Position numbers and translations under genes: made by a program
NCBI RefSeq assembly: GCF_040712315.1
Contig: NC_134024.1
Location: 2,317,158-2,381,157 of the forward strand
Length of the DNA: 64,000 nucleotides
Direction of reading: 5' to 3'
DNA from: Castanea sativa
Taxonomy: Eukaryota; Streptophyta; Magnoliopsida; Fagales; Fagaceae
Notes under the pieces: generated by a model
What the model saw: the letters and a program-made list of their open reading frames with translations, nothing else
Told to the model about the DNA's origin: nothing
Databases searched by the model: none
In this document: one piece after another, positions 35,622 to 48,265 of the stretch
Layout: each line of letters begins with the position of its first letter
Numbering within the stretch: position 1 is the first letter of the stretch

Positions 35622-36803
35622 GGGTTTGTCTTTTGGGGTTCACAAAAACACTGAGTTTGTTTGGTTTGGACTAGACAGAAGGAATTGGGTTCGGTTGCTT
35701 GTTTCTTTATCTGCTTCAGCACTCGCCTAAGTGGCTAAGGTGCTTCTAGCCAAATATTTTATTTGGACATAGCACTAAACATATTTTTTAAGTTTTGGGA
35801 GTTTTTACTTTTCAACTAATAAAATCCGAAGGGTCGTTTAGTATCTTTGTTTGTATTTTTTAAAAATATGCGTGGATAGAAAAGTGGGTGAAAATACGTA
35901 TAATATTATTTAAAAATTAAAAAATGTTACTTAAATTACCCTACCAAACGGCCTCCTAGTTTTTAAACTAAATTAATAAAGCTTTGAGTTTTGTCGATTC
36001 TAAAGTGAAAGACCTCATGAATAAAATTCAAGAGCTCTAAGGTGAAGAATTGATTTGGAAAACTGAAATTGTACACAGAAGGTGATAAGAATTCTAAAAC
36101 ATTTATGCAATCATTTAGAAGAAAAATGAATTTTTATAGAAGCTTAAAGATGATAATGGGGCTTGACTATGGGAGAGAATGGAATTTGGGCAGTTTTTTT
36201 TTTTTTAAATCACTTTCAAGGTTTATTTAGCTCTGCTTGTTACCATAAAAATGAAATCATAACTTTAAATCTTATCATAATTTCAATTATATAAAAAATT
36301 TCACAATTTGATAACGACAAGTTCTTATGTATATAAGGTAGGATTGTGAGACCAATCACATCTTACCTAGTAAGATAAACTCGTCACACGTATGGACTTA
36401 TGTCTCAACTCTCAAGTGCTATTAGAGACTCAAACTCAAGCCTTTGTGACGAGGAGAACGAATGTCAACCACTAAACAAATACTTAAAATTTATAAATTG
36501 TGATTGATTTACAATAAAAATGATATGTAAAAATTGATGTCATACTGATTATAAATTTATAATATGCTCAACTCAACAAATCATGAAAAATTTATGAGAT
36601 TTGTTGTTTATAACCTTGAAAATTAAAAAGCTTTAAAAAGTAAGTGGACAATGTTTCACTTACTTACACTTCCACACGAATATACCGAATCAAATCCAAG
36701 ACTATGTTCCCCAATAATCTATGTAGGTAGTATATGTGTCTGGCTGAGAAGTGTCAGAAGTGCTTAAACTTAAAGCCTTAAAACAACAAACCCCACCAAA
36801 ACA
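35622..36803. other. Shared divergent promoter region (PPR and NTF2-like)
   Basis: 1.18 kb between two head-to-head start codons, so the promoters of both genes should lie here. AT-rich. I cannot single out confident TATA boxes. The short frame at 35201-35722 (- strand) overlaps the PPR gene and is a shadow. Confidence 0.5.
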
Positions 36804-39800
36804 ATGCTTTCTCTCATTTCTCCTTCACCTCCTCTCCTTCACTTCACCACTAACAAAGCCACTCTTCAAAGTTTCATCATTCCAAGTACTTCTTCTAACA
36901 CAAGAGGCAGTAGAGGAAGATGGGTACCACGAACTGTTACAAGAGTCTCATCCTCAGATGAAACAAAGGTTGCTATTGCATCAATCCCAACAACAACAAA
37001 AAATGTAAATGTTGTTGATGATGATGAGGATGTTGTTGTAGAATCTGCTGAGGAAGTTGTGAGAAAATTCTATGATGGAATCAATGGCCGTGACTTGGCC
37101 TCCGTGGAGGACCTCATTGCCAGTAACTGCGTGTACGAGGACCTTATCTTTGCAACTCCTTTTGTTGGTCGCAAGGTACACCACATTTCTCAACCTATTT
37201 TTCTTCAAATGTCACACACACTGCCACACATGCGTATGTATAATTGTATATGGATATTTTACGTTAGTATATGTACACGTATAGGCAAAACTACAATACA
37301 ATGATACAATAAAATTCTTTAGGTGCTGTATTGGTTAATGTAGTACAAATAGTAAATATGTGATTTGTTGATCAAAATAATCAAATGTTTAAATTTAATT
37401 GAAAAACTCAAGGTAAGCTACTAGGAATTTGTATCTAAAATTTGCCGAAATCTCCCTTAAATTGTAATTCATGATTTTGAACATTTAATCTTTTCTTAAT
37501 CCATATTTTTAGGATACTCAGTTAACAAAACCTTGTCTTTAAACAATTGAAAAGGCTGTATGTAATTCTAGTAAAAAAGTTGTTTCTAGTCAAACAAACT
37601 GAGGACAAGTGGAACCAAACGAGCATACATATATGAAGAAAAATCATATGAGTATTAAATCATGTTAGAACAAAATGTATATTGGTATGATGTTTTATGA
37701 TCAGGGGAAAATCAGGCCAAACCTTAGTACACCCCAACTTGGACTTCAACTTGGTGTCCAAAATATAATAATTTAGACGGAATGTTTCCAGGTCTAAAGT
37801 CATCACTTTAGTTTTGAGTATTGATTCTCCACTCTCTGTTTTTTTAGAGTCGTGTTGAAAGTCCTATTGTGAAAGATGGATCTATCCCAATTCTAATATG
37901 ATTAGGGGCTATTAGGATAAGCAAACTGTACACTAATTGGTCCATGATAATTGAGTCACATATCCTTTTCTAGTCCTTTATGGTAAAATGCGCCTATTTT
38001 TTCCAAGAAAGAATGAACAACATAATTCAAGAATTTTTCCTAGTCCCTATCATACTGATAATGCTTTCTTTGACTTTTGCTTCTATATATCCAAAATACC
38101 AATCCTACATTTTGTTCTCCAATATCCTACATAGGCAGTTTCTGTGTCTATTTGAGGTACTTAAATTAGCCATATCAATCAACCATGCAGATGAACCTGC
38201 TTCATCTCGTATATGTTCTATAACAAAGCCACTCCCAGTTTCATTACTCCTTGTAGTACTTCTCCTAACACAAGAAGTAGAAGAAGGAGGGTGTCACTTA
38301 CTTTTAATAGGGTCTCATCACCAAGAACAATAACTACAACCAATGGTGATGATGATGAGGATGTCATACAATCTGCTGCATATGTTGTGAGGAACTTCTA
38401 CGGGGGAATCAATGTCCACGATTTGGTCTCCATGGAAGAACTCATTGCAGGCAACTGTGTGAATGATGTATAGAGAGAAAGAAGTAAGATAATTAACATG
38501 GTTTGGCCTAATGGTTCATCTCCACAGCCGAATCTAAGCAGCTATACTGAATATGTGTTACAATGGATCTAATGTACATTAACTTTAGTATGGTAACCCT
38601 AAAGACATGGTAGCCCTTGGTATACAAAATTATGGTAGTCCATGGTATTCTAGAAAACCACGATCTATGATAATATCCTAATGTATAATTTAAATATTTT
38701 AGAATTCATAACTTTCAACAAAGTATAAGAATGTCTTTCAGGAGCTTATTAAACTGACATTCTCATATTGTTTCATCAGTCCCTTTATTTTTTTTCATAA
38801 TATAGATTCATGTGACTTTAGCACCCCTTGAATTTCATGAAGCAGATTTGAGTTTGTTGATAAGGAAGCATATTAAAAGTCAATGATGTCTCTGAGAATT
38901 ACTAGTGTTTGTTCACATGGTGGAGGGGATAAAGTAACAGCAGGGAAGATGTTTTCTTCAATAGATTTTGTTTGGTGGTAACAGTTAATGAGATAGGGCA
39001 AAAGAGAAACACCTCCTCTTTCCTGGGTTTCTTATTGCAGGAATTTCAATTGGACATTTTTCAAAGGAATCACTCATAAAATTTCTAATCTGATTTATCA
39101 ACCTAAAGATACAATCTTTAGACCAATTTGAATCATTGAAAACCTCAGCAACTTGATACAGCATGAATATGATTATATGAAAAAAAGTGGTAAAAACATC
39201 CCTCTGTTTCATTTATGTATCTCTTCCCTTCTCTAAACATAGTTTGATTCAATATGTAGGAAATCCTGCAGTTCTTCAAAAAATTCACTGATTCCATCTC
39301 CATAGACCTCCAATTTGTTATTGATGATTTGTCTACTGAGGATTCCTCAGCAGTTGGAGTGACATGGCATTTAGGTATGTTGAAAAATATCGTATGCTTT
39401 TTACCTTCTTTCATCCCAATAAGTATTAATTACCTCTTTAGATTTTTTGATTTTCAACCTGATTAATGTGGGAAATAACTTCAGATTGGAGGAAGAGGCC
39501 TTTTCCTTTTAGCAAAGGATGCAGCTTTTATCGATTGGAGGTTGTGAATAAAAAGAGACAAATAATGTAAGTGATATTTTAATGTTGAATATGTAGTATA
39601 CTATATACTATTTGCAATGGATTATCTAACCCTAGTTGAAAGAATCTGCCTTAAGAGAATTTCATTAACCCTTAAATAAGGGTATTGTTTGCAATCACAA
39701 TTTTGGTTCCCCAGAAAGAAAATAATTTGAATTCTGGGTTGAAACATAATTGATTGTGAGAGTCCAATGTTTCTTCACTTTGTATATATCTTTGAGATGA

Positions 39801-41390
39801 TGCAAATGGGAGCTATCAAAACATCAAAACTTGCTTAATCCTGATGTAAATACAAATAAATTTTCAATTTAAGAATAAAAGAACTTGCATCATGTGCTAG
39901 CGGCCTAGTGCCTGACCTTACAAGTTGGCATGTTTAATCTCAGTCCAAAAGGTAATACTTGTCCTATAATTTATTTATTTTTGTCTAAATTAGAAAAAAA
40001 TTCCATTCCACCCTGATTTCTTTATTTGGATGTGGTATTCATTAGATTACTTGGCTAATTCTTTTTGAAAACCCAATTGAACATATTTTTATAACTACCA
40101 TTTCAACATGATAGATTTTTTATATTCATGATGATTGTACTATTAGTTTTGGACAAATTTGCAGAATATGGCATTGAGTTAACCTACCTGAGACATAATG
40201 ATTGGACAACCTCAGACTAGAGGTTCTGCTTTAACCTCCCCAGCTCCAACCTGGCAAAAGGAGCACCTTCTCACCCTTAGCCAACATAGGGTCCATTGCT
40301 CATGTCCTTTTTGGTATAACTTTAGTATGTTGGACTCCATGGTGCCACCAAATCAATGATAAGAATCTCCATTATGTTAAGCCTTGCTGCTCCTGTTCCT
40401 TCCTGAAAGACCAAAGATTTTAAAGAGAAGATACCCTTGAAATGCAATACCTTGTCATCCAAGATGCCAATCATACAATGAGGCCCTTTTCTTCAATACT
40501 TAAGTAGTAAATTAAGATGATAACTTACATATTTATGGGGGAATTCAATACTCCCAAATAAAAGGGAGTTAGTCTATGGTCCATTCAATAATAAATAAAT
40601 AGGACCTTCTATTGGGAAAAATCATTGACTAAAAAAAATACTCTATAAAACCTTATCTAAAAAAATTTGTGTTTATTTAGTTCATAAGATGCTTATAACA
40701 TATTTGCACCATGCACTGCAAAGATTGCATAGATTGTGTTGGGAGACTAATCTTGCTATTTTCAAAATACAGTTATGGACGAGATGTTGTAGAACCTGCA
40801 ATCAAACCTGGGGAGGCAGCTTTGGTATGTAAATTAGCCATCACACACACATTTAGATGTCAGGAAATAATACACATGTCCAGAGATAGACTGGAAAACA
40901 AGGAAAAAAAATTAGAAGAGAGAAATAAAAATAAAATGTCAGAATGCTACTCTGTGTGGGTGCACACGCATGCATGAATGCTTTCCTTCATATGCTCATA
41001 TTACTCCTAAAATCTGAAAATTATTTTGGTTGAACTTGAGTATGCATTGGTCTGTTTCAGCCCTTGCTTACAACCTTGCTTAACTCCACTAAGTTGGTGT
41101 TGAGATTGCATGAATTTGGAGAGAAACTTATTGTATCTCACCTCTGATACACTAATTTTTTCCCCTGATAGCCCATATATTTCAATTTTCTGATGGTCTT
41201 CCTAGTAACCAATTGATATAAAAAATAAATTTTGCATTGATGGATAAAAATTAAAAATTGTATTGATTCAGTTATTATGCTTATGCATACATTTTATCCT
41301 TCTAATCAAATTACTGTATGTGTGCAGGTGGTTATCAGAGGTGTAACTTGGCTTCTGCAGCAATTTCCTCAGCTGGCAGACCGGCTATGA
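36804..41390 (+). CDS. NTF2/SnoaL-like family protein, predicted plastid (At1g71480-like)
   Basis: I assemble five exons, all with GT-AG junctions and a continuous frame: 36804..37175, 39260..39374, 39485..39566, 40773..40824 and 41328..41390 (684 nt, 227 residues). The first 60 or so residues are Ser/Thr/Arg-rich and fit a transit peptide. Next come an acidic linker (DDDEDVVVE) and one SnoaL-like alpha+beta cone domain from about residue 80: EVVRKFYDGINGRD, VYEDLIF, FVGRK, then across exons EILQFFKKF, SAVGVTWHLDW, PFSKGCSFYRLE, YGRDVVEPAIKPGEAAL and RGVTWLLQQFPQLADRL. The fold is used by small-molecule enzymes and scaffolds, and no substrate can be inferred. The first intron is long (2.08 kb) and carries a broken copy of exon 1 and a MITE-like repeat. 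Splice sites are by inspection, not transcript data. Confidence 0.85.
37284..37446. mobile_element. MITE-like inverted repeat in NTF2-like intron 1
   Basis: The left end GGCAAAACTACAATAC and the right end (complement GGCAAATTTTAGATAC) form imperfect inverted repeats continuing through AATTCTTTAGGTG and AATTCCTAGTAGC. Same general layout as 25650-25832. No target duplication identified. Confidence 0.42.
38213..38473 (+). pseudogene. Duplicated, truncated exon 1 of the NTF2-like gene, inside its intron 1
   Basis: This frame (86 codons) is clearly related to exon 1: NKATPSFITPCSTSPNTRS, GDDDEDVIQSAAYVVRNFYGGINVHDLVSMEELIAGNCV compared with NKATLQSFIIPSTSSNTRG, DDDEDVVVESAEEVVRKFYDGINGRDLASVEDLIASNCV in the host gene. 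The similarity also reaches upstream (around 38070-38170 compared with 36680-36760), so promoter-proximal DNA was copied as well. The copy stops after NCVNDV and lacks the YEDLIFATPFVGRK part and a matching donor. It could act as an alternative first exon only if a gt near its end is used, which would remove part of the domain. Confidence 0.78.
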
Positions 41391-43036
41391 TAGCAGCTAT
41401 CAAGCAATTATTTTTTCATCTTTAATAGAAATGATTATAGGGTTATTTGAATTTGATAAAGATTTAAATTTTAGGTTCAAATGTATAGTTAAATCTGCCC
41501 CCAACCACACTGTATTCTTTACTACACTGTTAATTTAATATGCAACAACATATTTGGTGATCAGTTTCTTCAATTATATCATTACAGTAAAATATATCTG
41601 GTGAGCAATGCACTTTGTGGTCACATGCTGTATTTTAAAGCCACAATGTCTTTCTTACATAGAACACATTTAACACCAAGAATAAGATCATAGCTAAATA
41701 ACTTGGTTAATGCCATTGGGCCTCTTCTGTGGGTTCAAAAACTTGGGGTCAAATCCCCTACTTACATTCAGCAAAAATAAATAAACATGGATGCCATGGT
41801 AGAAGATGCCTGTAGAATAGAACATAGTGAAAACTTAGTTTTATTTTTTTCTTCTTCATTTTTAAAAAATTTTATTTTAGTTTTAATAATAGAAGAAATT
41901 GCATAGGCATAACAAGAGAAAATTTTAAAAAGATACAGACTCATCCATCAGTTTACAGAAGGACCTTAGAGCCATTGAGAGTTCGACCAGCCCATGTTCA
42001 TGTTGACTTTGGAAGCTATTTTGGCCAAACCAGCTGCTTCATTTGTGCCATTTTGACTGAGTTTATAAGGTTCAAACTTCAAAATATCAAAAAGAATAGG
42101 ATACACCTTACATGCAATCTTCATTTATGCCAGATCAGGTTGCTCATGCAAGAGGAAGCCAAAATGACCAAAAAAATCTCGCAGCAATAACTCTTTCTAT
42201 AACGTCACATGATCTCTCTCAGAGTTGTTATCAGCGCCATAGCCATGAATGGGCGGAGAGAGAGCTAAAATTACCGCGATGCTCAAAGTCACAAAGAAGA
42301 TTTCAGACAATTCAAAACTTCACCACTTTGGTGGTAACAAAATGATTTTCTCGTTGAGACTGACCAAAACCATGGCTGAAACCAAAAGCTCATGACCAGA
42401 AATTCACTAATATTTTACTTATATGCTTGAAAAGGCTACGAGGATGATTTTGATCCAGAGGTATTTTTCTAAATCCTTTTAAATTGAAACTCATTTTGCA
42501 ATTCCTTTTGTTACAAAAGAAGAGAAGGTACTATTATAAACTACAATTCTCTTCACATCATTACCCTCTAACCAATTCGAGCCTAGTTTTTCTGTTGGAA
42601 AATTCTTTAATGCGACCTATTAGACATAAATACTGTCCAGCAAAAAATAATTTTTTTTTTTCTCATTATAATGGGAGAAAAAAAAAACTACTATCAAAGT
42701 ATACATATCCTTTCCACATGGAAAAATTATTTTAATTTCTTTATTTGAAAGATATTTAGCAGAACATTACACTTGCATCGTAGAAAAAAAAAAGGGGGTA
42801 CATGTATACAAGAATTTAGTCAGCTAGAGCCATTTGATGATTAATTCAAAGACTCTTATTTGACTTTAAAGGAGAATTGTACAGGACTTTTCACACAAAG
42901 AGAAGAATCTCTCTTCTGTGTATTAAAATGCTAACGATTGCATGAAGACATATGCCAAAGGCATAAATTAGTCAACTGATTCCTTTGCATTTAAAAGGAG
43001 GGGGGAAAAAAGGACAAGTATGATTAACATTTTAAT
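41391..43036. other. Intergenic, no gene recognised
   Basis: About 1.6 kb downstream of the NTF2-like gene, presumably its 3' UTR at first. Small frames at 41975-42345 have no recognised domain. AT-rich with several poly-A/T tracts. Confidence 0.5.
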
Positions 43037-43053
43037 GATGACATTTCAGTATT
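43037..43053. repeat. LINE target-site duplication, left copy
   Basis: GATGACATTTCAGTATT, identical to 44238-44254, directly before the poly-T that represents the LINE poly-A tail. Confidence 0.88.
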
Positions 43054-44237
43054 TTTTTTTTTTGATACCGTAGCAAAAAACATAAGACGTTAGGTTATAG
43101 TAGGAGTGATCCAGCAGTAGTGGATTGGAGTCTAGACAGCTAAATAAGCAATATCTAAAACATTACATAGGATAAGCTTAGGAACAAAAAGAGTGCCAAA
43201 GGTAGACCCTGTTGCGTTAGGTAGTGTAAGTCTGTCATCAAGGAAGACTCCTGCCATCCTGGTTGACTAATACCATTGCAAACCTGGGTGGTTCTTTTGC
43301 AATTGGTAAGGAACAAAATTTGTCTAAACCCAAGAGTTGTAGCCTTTATAGCTGCTTCCACAATTGCATTCTGAACAGCCACTGAGCAGGAGGTGGATAG
43401 GCAGCTAGCTCCCCCACTGAAAATCTGGTCTCCCTTCAAGTCCTTTGCCTCATAAGCATAGCCACTTCGCTTGCACTTCCTTCCCTTGCAGCCAGCAACT
43501 TTAACAATGAGTTGCCAATCTCTGGTGACAGCAGAAGTCAGTGCAGGTCTGTCCTGATCTTGAGAGTGGTAATCATCCATCCTAAAAGCTTCCTGGAACC
43601 TGCACACAAGAGATTGAGAGGTGAGAATGACCATTAGTGGGTTCGGGTTAATGCCTTCATGAACCACTTTATTCCTGTGATTCCACAAAGACCAGAGGGT
43701 GGTGCAAATGGTTTGAAGATAAGAGTCCTTCTGTTGGGGTTCAAGATCAGTTCTAGGCATGCAACCTGAGAGCCACTGAATGGTATTTGCTTGGTTCAAA
43801 GCCGAGGTATGGATTGAGAGATTTGTGCCATGCCATACCGCTCTTGAAAACTGGCAGTACAGGAACAAATGGGATAAAGTTTCATCATCTTCATTGCAGA
43901 GAGGGCAGGCGGGCTCAGATGCAATACCTCTACTTTTTAAGGTTGATTTCACTTGAAGACCATTATGGAGTAATTTCCAAATGAAAGTAACGATCTTCAT
44001 AGGGAGTTTTAGCTTCCCTATTGTGCTCCAAACAGCTTTAGGAACAGCAGACCTTTGGAAGTACCTGACAGCATATCATAGGCTTTTTCCACCTTATACT
44101 TTCCAAACTAACTTATCAATCCCAGCATCAGTTTTAGGAATGGGGAGGTGCAGAATCTCCATGGCAGTGTGATGGGTATAACTTCCTAACTAAGTCAGCT
44201 TTCCAAGTGTTGGTAGTGCTATCAATAAGATCAGAAA
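43054..44237 (-). mobile_element. 5'-truncated LINE (zf-RVT and RNase H-like region)
   Basis: 1,184-bp insertion on the - strand with a 17-bp target duplication on both sides and a 12-T (poly-A) end at 43052-43063. Coding remains: a decayed part with HLSDLIDSTTNTWKADLV near 44170-44237, then an open 281-codon frame (43155-44000) with IVTFIWKLLHNGLQVKSTLKSRG, CPLCNEDDETLSHLFLYC (zf-RVT zinc-binding Cys/His), LWSLWNHRNKVVHEG and a degenerate RNase H-like tail in which the usual AE and D positions are altered. The 5' part including reverse transcriptase is missing, as usual for target-primed reverse transcription. The intact duplication suggests a not very old insertion. It is not a host gene. 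Confidence 0.9.
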
Positions 44238-44254
44238 GATGACATTTCAGTATT
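44238..44254. repeat. LINE target-site duplication, right copy
   Basis: GATGACATTTCAGTATT, perfect match to 43037-43053, marking the 5'-truncation point of the LINE. Confidence 0.88.
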
Positions 44255-44793
44255 GATCACCAAAAAAAAAAAAAATCAAATATAGCTCAAAGAAGAAACT
44301 TTTTTTTTTAATAAGTGAAGTCTATACTCAGGTATGTTTTTAAAAATTACAATGTGAAATGTGAATTCTCCATTCAATACAGCTACATTATGAATGTAAA
44401 ATCAGTTTGGTCACTATGCACACCTGTTTTCATTAAGAAGTGCATTAATCATTTCTGCCCAAATAAAATAAGGGCAATGGAATTAGGCAAAATTGGAAAC
44501 CATAAAAATACAGACTGCTGAAGCAATGAGCTCAAATCTGCTGCAAAATTAAAATAGCAAACTAATGAAGGTAGAAGTCATTCTCAAAGAGTGCCATGGC
44601 CAACCAAGGTCTCAAATTTTGAGCCCCAATGTTTCTGATTCCTGAGTTTTTTAGCATTCTCCTTGTAAACCCCATCTACAAAGAATATCTTCACTTCAAA
44701 TAAGTTCAACAATTGTGGTTCTTTCTGTGCTTCTTTAAATGGCAATCTAAATCCATTTGAAACATGTTAGCAGTCCTTTGTTTAGTATAAATT
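44255..44793. other. PPR 3' flank
   Basis: No gene. Probable 3' UTR of the PPR gene on the - strand plus poly-A/T tracts. Confidence 0.5.
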
Positions 44794-47001
44794 CTATTGT
44801 TCATCATATTCCACAAAATTCACTTCTGAGCCAAAATCCCCACTTGCTACATATCCCGCATCTTTCATTAGCTCATTTAATCCATCCAGTAAAGTGTAAA
44901 TTTCTTCTGCATGGGGGTTTGATGTGTCGCCCACCATAAAGGGCGAAAATCCCAAGCCCACATCAATCCAAGCACAGCCAGGAGCCTTCCTCACACCCAA
45001 ATCCCTCATGGAAGTCCTAACCTCAGCTAGCATGTTCCAACGACCATCAGCAGCATACATATTAGCAATCAAGACGTAGTAACCTGAATTTTCAGGCCTC
45101 ATTTCTAACAGTTTCTCAGCTGCCCACTCCCCTAATTCTGTATTTCCATAAATCCGACAGGCTCCTATTAGAGTAGCCCACATGGCAGGAGTTGGCCTGT
45201 AAGGCATTGTTTTGATCATTTCTTTTGCTTTGTGCAACAAACCAGCCCTGCCAAATAGATCAACCATGCAAGAGTAATGCTCCACTTGAGGACTTAAACC
45301 ATAAACACAAGGCATTTTTTCAAACAGCCTCTGGCCTTGGATTACAAGACCAGAATGGCTACAAGCTGATAGAACTGCAACCATGGTTATATGGTCTGGT
45401 TTGATCTGGAACCTTTCCATCTCTTCAAATACTTTCAGTGCAGCTTGTCCCTCTCCCTGTATTCCATATCCAGCAATCAAGGAAGTATAAGTCACCTCAT
45501 CCCTTTTGCTTAACGAATCAAACACTCTTTTGGCTTCTAAAACTTTACCCGACCTTGCATACATGTCTACAAGAGCATTCCACAAAAGCAAATAGTCCTT
45601 GAACTCTTCACGCTTTGTAATGTAGCAGTGGAACTCCTTCCCATGTTGCAGATTGGCCACTCGAGCACAGAGGGGAAGAATACTGGCAATTGTCACATAA
45701 CTTGGTTCAATTCCGGAAAGCAACATCTCTCTAAATAGGAATGATGCTTCCTCTGATTGATCCATGTGGCTGTAGCCAGAAAGCATAGAATTCCAAGTAA
45801 TTATACTCTTATTTTCTACCAATTGGAACAAAATATAGGCATGCCTTAGGTCTTTGCACCTAGAATACATAGTAATTAGTGCATTCTTGACAGTATCAAA
45901 CTCATCACAACAGCTACGAATTGCAGAACCATGAATTTCTTTTCCCAGTTTAATTGCCCCAATGTGGGAACATGCACCCAAACCAATAAGCATTGCCACA
46001 GAATCCAAAAGAACGCCACAAGTTCGCATCTGAGAAAGCAAGTCAAGTGCTCCCTTAAAATTTCCAGTTCGCAAGCACCCACCAGTTATAGTATTCCAAG
46101 TTATGATATTCACTTCATTATTTGTAATTCTCATGCTTTCAAAAAGCTGAAATGCTTCCCCCCACATTCCCCTGGAGGCATAAGCAGATATGATTATGTT
46201 CCAAGAAACAGCATCCTTTTCTGGCATTTTGTCGAACAAGCTTCGAGCAACATCAATTTCCCCAAACCTCCCATACATGGAGACCAAGGCATTATGTACA
46301 AACAAGTTCCACCCAGCAGGGCTAGCATTAATAGAATTATGAACCTCCCTACCAAAACCCAAATCCAAATTTTCACCACAAGCCTTGAGAACAGTTGGGT
46401 AAGTAAAATTATCTGGTCTAATCCCCTTATCCACCATTTCTTTATAGGCAGAGAGAGCCTCCCCAAAAATCCCATTCCTAACATAAGCAGAGATAAGCAA
46501 ATTCCAAGGCAAAGGGTGCAAAATACTTGAATTCGCAGTAATAGTACGGGCTTCAGCAAGGAGGTCAAAACTTGAGTAAAAAGTAACAAGCTTGGGCACC
46601 AAAATGGGGTGTTGTTCGAGACCCAAGGAGATAATCTGGGCATGAAGCTGTTGACCTTGTGGGAGTGATTTAAGGTTGGTGCAAGATAGAAGAAGAAAAG
46701 AAATGGGATGTAAGATAAGGTCATAAGGAGATGAAGAGGCATGGAGCTGGATAAGAGAGAAGTTTTTGAATGCTTTTGATAGATGGCCTTGGCTTGCAAA
46801 GTCCTTGAGAGATGTCAAAAGGGAATTAATCATGGATTCATCACTGCTTGTGTTTGTTTCCGGGACAGAATCATTTGATTTGCATGATGTGGACGGCTTA
46901 TCGTATTGTTCTGTATCTTGTCTCCATTCTCTAGGAATGTATTTCTGGATTTGAGCTATAGAGATACCTCTTGGGATAAACCGAGATGGAGCAGGCGGCA
47001 T
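44794..47001 (-). CDS. PPR protein of the E/E+ class (At1g71490-like)
   Basis: Intronless 735-residue PLS-type PPR protein, expected in mitochondria or plastids and typical of C-to-U RNA editing site recognition. The basic N terminus ([20 protein letters not shown]) may be a targeting signal. PPR motifs run from about residue 55 to 610 ([103 protein letters not shown]). The E region follows ([60 protein letters not shown]), then E+ ([18 protein letters not shown]). No DYW deaminase domain is present, so editing would need a partner in trans. It appears to be the ortholog of Arabidopsis At1g71490, from memory. Long frames in other registers of this gene are shadows. Confidence 0.93.
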   Translation of the reverse strand: MPPAPSRFIPRGISIAQIQKYIPREWRQDTEQYDKPSTSCKSNDSVPETNTSSDESMINSLLTSLKDFASQGHLSKAFKNFSLIQLHASSSPYDLILHPISFLLLSCTNLKSLPQGQQLHAQIISLGLEQHPILVPKLVTFYSSFDLLAEARTITANSSILHPLPWNLLISAYVRNGIFGEALSAYKEMVDKGIRPDNFTYPTVLKACGENLDLGFGREVHNSINASPAGWNLFVHNALVSMYGRFGEIDVARSLFDKMPEKDAVSWNIIISAYASRGMWGEAFQLFESMRITNNEVNIITWNTITGGCLRTGNFKGALDLLSQMRTCGVLLDSVAMLIGLGACSHIGAIKLGKEIHGSAIRSCCDEFDTVKNALITMYSRCKDLRHAYILFQLVENKSIITWNSMLSGYSHMDQSEEASFLFREMLLSGIEPSYVTIASILPLCARVANLQHGKEFHCYITKREEFKDYLLLWNALVDMYARSGKVLEAKRVFDSLSKRDEVTYTSLIAGYGIQGEGQAALKVFEEMERFQIKPDHITMVAVLSACSHSGLVIQGQRLFEKMPCVYGLSPQVEHYSCMVDLFGRAGLLHKAKEMIKTMPYRPTPAMWATLIGACRIYGNTELGEWAAEKLLEMRPENSGYYVLIANMYAADGRWNMLAEVRTSMRDLGVRKAPGCAWIDVGLGFSPFMVGDTSNPHAEEIYTLLDGLNELMKDAGYVASGDFGSEVNFVEYDEQ

Positions 47002-48223
47002 ACACTATAAATGTATGTGTGTGTGATGATAGCATGGTCAGTGAGAACTGACCGCATGGCTTCACCCACATTCGCAACATGCATCAAAGGCTACTTCATT
47101 CAATCATGGACTGAAGGTAATATTTCCCCTGCAAAATCAGAAATAATGTAAGCTATGAATGAACCATTAGAGTGTTAAAGAAAGCACTCTTCACACTAAT
47201 TCCCACATATGCCCAAAAACATTCTTCAATTGGGTTTTTTATTTATTTAAATAATTCAATTGTTACCTCACACACTCTCCTCATAAACAAGACCAAGCAG
47301 TGCCACTAAGCTACAAGGTTCTTGCAAATTGGGTAAATTTAGTTGAAATTAATATATTTTTGTTTCATAAGGGGTAAAAAACCCAAATTTATTCTCTCTC
47401 TGTCCTTCTATTTTCTCAACATGAAAAATAGGCATATATATAATCTTCAGAGATCACAAATATACTTATGAACAATATAATTCAAAGATCATTTGCGTTC
47501 AAAAAGAAATCAAATAAAATCACTTCTAAGTAATAATCATACAGGGAAGTAGCTAGCAAAAATCAAACTTTAGAAACAACAGGAGGAGATAAAAATAAAA
47601 AATAAAAAACTTTGAACTTTGAGCAGTAACATTTTCGTTCAGTTATAACACAACCAAGCGAAGTTTTTAAATTTATTTTTCTCAGCAACCAAACATAATA
47701 TAGGGGTGTCAACCGACACCGACCGAAATAATTGAGACTCAATCATTCTTTAAGTAAAACAACACAAAACCGTATTACCCAGAGGCGTACTCACCAGAGC
47801 CCCATGCGTACCTCGAAAGAAACAATGTTAAGGTTTTGTCTCTCTCTCTCTGTATCCTTTCTTCTTCCTTAGTTTTCCTCTGCTGTTTCTTGGGAACCAG
47901 ACAGAAACCTTGTATCAGTGAGGTAGGTTTCTCGGCTTTATCAGTGAAAGGAAAGGGTTTTGTGAACTTCTGAGGTTTTACAACTAAGCTAAAAAAAAAA
48001 AGGCCTCAAAAAACCAAAACAAAAACAAGTGGTTTCAAACGACTTCAGCTTCTTCTTTTTTTGTGAAAGTGAAACGACTTGCAGTAAACCGCAAAGCTCT
48101 CTTTATTTTTATTATTATTATTATTTTATTTAAATAAAATTATTTTTGTTTAGTCCAAACTTAACAAGGAGTGAAAGTCAATTTTTCTAACAAGTCCAAC
48201 TTAAACTCAAACTTAAACATTGA

Positions 48224-48265
<42 letters not shown>

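Noticed and set aside
43155..44000. 281-codon frame as a host ribonuclease H-like gene
   Set aside because: It sits inside an insertion with a poly-A tail and a 17-bp target duplication and matches LINE zf-RVT order, so it is LINE-derived.
45931..46530. 199-codon frame on the + strand
   Set aside because: It is antisense to the intronless E+ class PPR gene, has no domain, and disappears as a separate feature once the PPR frame is accepted. The 201-codon - frame at 46194-46799 is also a shadow of the PPR.
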